Shown piece after piece: positions 61,201 to 64,000 of a stretch of DNA of 64,000 nucleotides. A model generated the notes under the pieces. The model was given only the letters and a program-made list of their open reading frames with translations. It did no database searches and was not told the DNA's origin. Both the position numbers and the translations under genes were made by a program. Within the stretch, counting starts at the first letter, position 1; each line of letters opens with the position of its first letter. Source of the DNA: Hymenobacter busanensis (GTDB taxonomy: Bacteria; Bacteroidota; Bacteroidia; Cytophagales; Hymenobacteraceae). The stretch is taken from assembly GCF_008727865.1 (NCBI RefSeq), contig NZ_VTWU01000003.1, positions 657,374 to 721,373 of the forward strand, read 5' to 3'.

Positions 61201-64000
61201 ACGACCACCCGCAACGAGTGGATTGTAGGGCCGAAGATTACCGCTACCGCCGCTACGCGCCTGCAGTTCCGCGGGGCCCTCACCGACTTTGGCTCGACCA
61301 CGAGCCCGGCCGGCGCCAACGACGGCTTCACCGGCACCGACGACGCGGTGCGGGTGATGGTATCGACGGACTGCGGCGTAACCTTTACGGAGGTTTTCCG
61401 CGTCGATGCCACCAACCAGCCTTCGCCCACGACCATTGCCTTCGTAGAGTACACGGTACCGCTGGGCGCGTACGCCGGGCAGAACATCATCGTGGCCTTC
61501 AAAGCCACCGATGGTCCGAACGACGATTTGCCCGACTACGACTTCCACCTCGATGACGTGGCCCTGAACGAGGCGGCCGCGAGCGACGCCGGCATTACGG
61601 CCCTGACCGAGCCGGGTACGACCGGCTGCTACGGCGCTACGCAGAACGTGACGGTGACCATCCGCAACTACGGCACGGCCGACCTGACCAACGTGCCGGT
61701 GCGCGTGGTAGTAGGGGGGGCACTGACCCAAACGCTGAACGGCACTTTCACCGGCACCATTGCCGCCAACGGCACCGCCAACTTCACGGTCGGGCAGGTG
61801 AACATGACGGCTGCGGGCACCTACACCTTCGACGCCAGCACCCAGCTGACCGGCGACGCCAACGCCGCCAACGACGCCCTCGCCCAGCAGAGCCGCACCA
61901 TCACGGCGGTAGCTGCACAAGGCCAGACGCTGTCATTCACCGGCTTCTCGGGCTCCAACCTGAGCACGCTCTACCCCGGCTGGACGGAGGCCACCGGCGC
62001 TACGGCTCCCACGGGCACCACTGGGGCCTGGGCCACCGGCACCTTCCCGACGGGCAACACCACGGCCAAGGTGAACCTCTACGACTTGGGCAAGAACGAC
62101 TGGATTGTGTCGCCGAAATTCCTGGCCACGGCGGCCACGGTGCTGACCTTCGACGCGGGCATCTCGGATTTTGCGGGCACTACGCCCGATCCGGCTGGCA
62201 TGACCGGCACCGACGACATCGTGGAAGTGCGCATCTCGACCGACTGCGGTGCTTCGTTCGTGCGCATTCCCACGTTTGCGCAGTTCAACGCCAGCAACCA
62301 GCCCAGCAACGGCAGCCTGACCAGCTACAGCATCAACCTGGGCAGCTACGCCGGCCAGCAGATCATCGTGGCCTTCTTCGCTTCGGAAGGCACCGTGAAC
62401 GACGGTCCTGACTACGATTTCCACATCGACAACGTGCGCGTGAACAGCCCGGTAGCCATCGACTTGGCTGCTACCGCTCTGGTGACGCCCGTTGCCACCC
62501 AAAGCTGCTACTCGAACGCCGAAACCGTAACGGTAACGGTGCGCAACGAAGGCACGCAGGCCCTGAACTTCGCTACCAATCCCGCCACGGTATCGGTGGT
62601 GGTAACGACTCCCGGCGGTACCCAGACGCTGACGGCTGCTATCAACACCGGTACGCTGGCCTCGGGTGCTACGCAAAACGTGACGCTGGCTACGCCGCTC
62701 GACATGAGCGCCGTGGGCACCTACTCCTTTGCCCTGACGGGCACGGTGCAGGGCGACCTGAACACCAGCAACGACGCGCTGACGCCCGCTGTGACCCGCA
62801 CGGTGGTAGCGCCGGTAGCCGGCACGGTTACGCCCGCCGCCCGCAATTTGTGCGTGAGCGGTACCGTAGCCCTGACGCTGACCGGTGCCGCCAACGGCAG
62901 CATCCAGTGGCAGCAGTCGACCGACAACGTGACCTTCACGAACGTTGCTGGCGCCACGTCGGCTACGTACACTACGCCGGTACTGACGCAGGCCATGTTC
63001 TACCGCGCTCAGGTGAGCTGCGGCACCCAAACGGCCACCAGCAACGTGGCTGCCATTACGGTATCCAACCCGCTGGTAGCGTCCACGAACTCGCCGGTGG
63101 CAGTGTGCTCGGGCAACACGGCTACGCTGACGGCTACCGCCGCCACGGGCACCAGCCTGCGCTTCTTCGACGCCCTGACGGGCGGCACGGCACTGGCTAC
63201 GGGAACCTCGTTTACCACGCCGGCCCTCACGGCCTCGCGTCAGTACTTCGTGGAAGCTTTTAACGCCACCACCGAATCGGTAGGCCGCACGGCACCCACC
63301 AGCACCAGCAGCACCACTGCCTTGAACTACGGTCTGGTATTCACCGCCGCCAACGCTTTCACCCTGAATTCGGTGGATGTGTACCCGAACGGTGCTGCCG
63401 GCAACCTGGTAGTGCAGGTGCAGGACAACACCGGCACCCTCATTCCGGGCCTGACGGCTACGGTAGCCGTGCCGACTGGCACGGGCACCACGGCCTTCAC
63501 CGTGCCGCTGAACTTCAACATTCCGGCTGGCACGGGCATGCGCCTGATTGCGGTAAGCAGCCCCTCGTTGGTGCGCGAAAGCACGGGTGCTACGTTCCCC
63601 TACACCACGCCGAGCGGAAATGTGAGCATCACCGGCGGCTACATCTCGGGCGCTTCCACTACCTACTACTTCTTCTATAACTGGCAGATTGCCGCCGAAT
63701 GCGTTAGCGCTTCGCGCACCGCCATCCAGGTGAACGTAACCACCCCGGCTACGGCTGATTTCAGCTACGCCGCGGCTTCTTACTGCACCTCGGCTACTGC
63801 CGCCGCCACGCCCACTTTGGGCACGGGTGCCACGGCCGGTACCTTCAGCTCGACCTCGGGCCTGACGCTGAACGCCACGACCGGTGCCATCACGCCCGCA
63901 ACTTCGACGCCGGGCACCTACACCGTGACGAACACGGTAGCGGCTGCCGGCGGTTGCGGCGCGGTGACCAGCACGACTACGGTAACCATTACGGCACCGG
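58210..64000 (+). CDS. Giant secreted beta-helix/adhesin protein, C-terminus outside window
   Basis: At least 1,930 residues, open to the window edge. The ATG at 58210 starts a signal peptide with a long basic/neutral N region and LLTALLLVLLGGSSAWAQ. Residues ~50-800 are short strand-turn units rich in Asn, Thr, Gly (GNTFNNTGNTVAGSG, GNTISTITLTG) typical of a right-handed parallel beta-helix. Then three CARDB-like domains (CYGAAENVTVTIRNNGTQTLNF and relatives, from ~815, ~1120, ~1415) alternate with two choice-of-anchor J-type domains (FTGFTGSNLTTVFPNWYEATG ... DYDFHLDDVAL). Ig-like Cys-containing units follow (LCVSGTVALTLTGAANGSIQWQQS; VCSGNTATLTA). A T9SS or gliding-type C-terminus would be expected beyond the edge. 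Likely a surface adhesin. Confidence 0.92.
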   Translation, partial: MHTPLRATRSAGACQSGACRTSNWPLRLLTALLLVLLGGSSAWAQLTGTKAIPGDYASLSAAITDLNTAGVGAGGVTFNVAAGYTETAANLLITATGTAANPIVIQKSGAGANPVITAAAGTNANSSTTTLDAIIKLRGTDYLTLDGLTLVDPAANTGSAQMEFGVVLYRASNTDGCQNVTIRNCSITLQRGNTGTGAATSIGIFSSASTELATAVLSPTGATAAGQNSNNKFYGNTIQNVNTGIYLLGLADATPYANFDQGNDVGGNSAATGNSITNYGGTASTTSYGIRTNYQNGLNSSYNTLGNAANGGVAGASTLYGIFHQSGSTNASLTVNNNAVTLSQAGNSSQVAGIATAAGGTGSTTINNNTFAVTTATGNSSTIYAVLQSGSQAGGVTMNGNTFNNTGNTVAGSGSLYFLSCDNATNNITAQNNTFSNLSKTVSGGTVYTYYNNGSPTGGTMLFSGNTISTITLTGSTTFYGLYVNSSASQTQTVTNNSVSNITGGSSSVYGLAVNYGATGSVISGNTVSGLTSTGTLYGIYTNTNLNGVNISQNTVSGLSTTSSSVYGLYVSGGTGTQNWFRNKVYNLASSSTSASVNGFYISSGPTVTNFNNNLIGDLRAPAATGSNAINGIYVGSGTNVNVHFNTVYLNATSSSTTTFGTSGVYAASTTPVLDLRNNIVVNLSVPGATGGATAALRYTAAPGVGLASTTNNNLYYAGTPAANRVIYVEGTSTLANAQQTLSAYISYIGGGRETASVTENPTFLSTTGTDATFLHLNPTVPTLAEGRAQAISGITTDFDGETRNASTPDIGADEGTFTPGGSALDVAASGLAAPLGVGCYGAAENVTVTIRNNGTQTLNFATNPVTVTAAVSGAATQTFTVTVNTGTLAPAGTRNVVLGTLNMTATGTYTFAVSATTTGDGDTSNDNLTTTRTVVPVAALPQTVNFTGFTGSNLTTVFPNWYEATGATAPVAGNSVWVSATGVGTATNVTAKINLYTTTRNEWIVGPKITATAATRLQFRGALTDFGSTTSPAGANDGFTGTDDAVRVMVSTDCGVTFTEVFRVDATNQPSPTTIAFVEYTVPLGAYAGQNIIVAFKATDGPNDDLPDYDFHLDDVALNEAAASDAGITALTEPGTTGCYGATQNVTVTIRNYGTADLTNVPVRVVVGGALTQTLNGTFTGTIAANGTANFTVGQVNMTAAGTYTFDASTQLTGDANAANDALAQQSRTITAVAAQGQTLSFTGFSGSNLSTLYPGWTEATGATAPTGTTGAWATGTFPTGNTTAKVNLYDLGKNDWIVSPKFLATAATVLTFDAGISDFAGTTPDPAGMTGTDDIVEVRISTDCGASFVRIPTFAQFNASNQPSNGSLTSYSINLGSYAGQQIIVAFFASEGTVNDGPDYDFHIDNVRVNSPVAIDLAATALVTPVATQSCYSNAETVTVTVRNEGTQALNFATNPATVSVVVTTPGGTQTLTAAINTGTLASGATQNVTLATPLDMSAVGTYSFALTGTVQGDLNTSNDALTPAVTRTVVAPVAGTVTPAARNLCVSGTVALTLTGAANGSIQWQQSTDNVTFTNVAGATSATYTTPVLTQAMFYRAQVSCGTQTATSNVAAITVSNPLVASTNSPVAVCSGNTATLTATAATGTSLRFFDALTGGTALATGTSFTTPALTASRQYFVEAFNATTESVGRTAPTSTSSTTALNYGLVFTAANAFTLNSVDVYPNGAAGNLVVQVQDNTGTLIPGLTATVAVPTGTGTTAFTVPLNFNIPAGTGMRLIAVSSPSLVRESTGATFPYTTPSGNVSITGGYISGASTTYYFFYNWQIAAECVSASRTAIQVNVTTPATADFSYAAASYCTSATAAATPTLGTGATAGTFSSTSGLTLNATTGAITPATSTPGTYTVTNTVAAAGGCGAVTSTTTVTITAP

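Overview
The window comes from a GC-rich member of the Bacteroidota, most likely Hymenobacter or a close relative (family Hymenobacteraceae). This is inferred from: three secreted proteins with type IX secretion system (T9SS) C-terminal sorting domains or T9SS-like signatures, a fungalysin protease with such a tail, an exosortase pair of the Hymenobacter XrtX type, promoters of the Bacteroidota form TTG-19 bp-TAnnTTTG with almost no Shine-Dalgarno sequences, and strong G/C preference at third codon positions. There is no phage, plasmid, IS element, rRNA operon or CRISPR array that I can support.

Layout. 1-8,000: end of a PLP aminotransferase, a very long multi-PAS histidine kinase, two tandem STAS-like small proteins, a DUF4136 lipoprotein, an MHS-type MFS transporter. 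8,000-25,700: mostly single housekeeping or envelope genes: fasciclin protein, a large peptidase-like/beta-propeller/barrel protein, msrA with a PaaE-type flavin/2Fe-2S reductase, a 5'-truncated SDR, YdeI-like and DsbA-like proteins, START-like protein, secreted esterase, GlxA-type AraC regulator with a divergent DoxX-like gene, GNAT, SBBP-repeat T9SS protein. 26,000-35,500: an accessory segment rich in repeats and broken genes. It holds three paralogous phage-tail-fibre/adhesin-like proteins with almost identical leader modules, a perfect 27-bp inverted repeat, a gene interrupted by an in-frame stop, a perfectly phased array of fifteen 21-bp units, and REP-like hairpins. 35,530-37,745: a sharply AT-rich two-gene island (AAA15-type ATPase plus a small protein with a PD-(D/E)xK-like pattern), the best candidate for an undescribed defence-like system. 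37,746-54,500: conserved core genes (mfd, yajQ, TerC family, TrmH family, mutS) with an NYN-cold-shock fusion, a membrane J-domain protein, thioesterase, GNAT and a M36 metalloprotease. 54,540-54,870: tRNA-Gly(GCC) and tRNA-Leu(UAA) with a textbook Bacteroidota promoter and terminators. 54,880-64,000: a second SBBP/T9SS protein, the exosortase operon, and the first ~1,930 codons of a giant secreted beta-helix/adhesin protein that runs off the right end.

How things fit together. Much of the accessory content is about the cell surface: T9SS cargo, tail-fibre-like adhesins, the exosortase and the giant adhesin. The repeat-rich stretch between 28 and 38 kb looks like a site of repeated insertion and recombination, with remnants, duplicated leader segments, a phased repeat array and REP-like hairpins lying directly against the AT-rich ATPase/nuclease-like island, which in turn abuts the 3' end of mfd.
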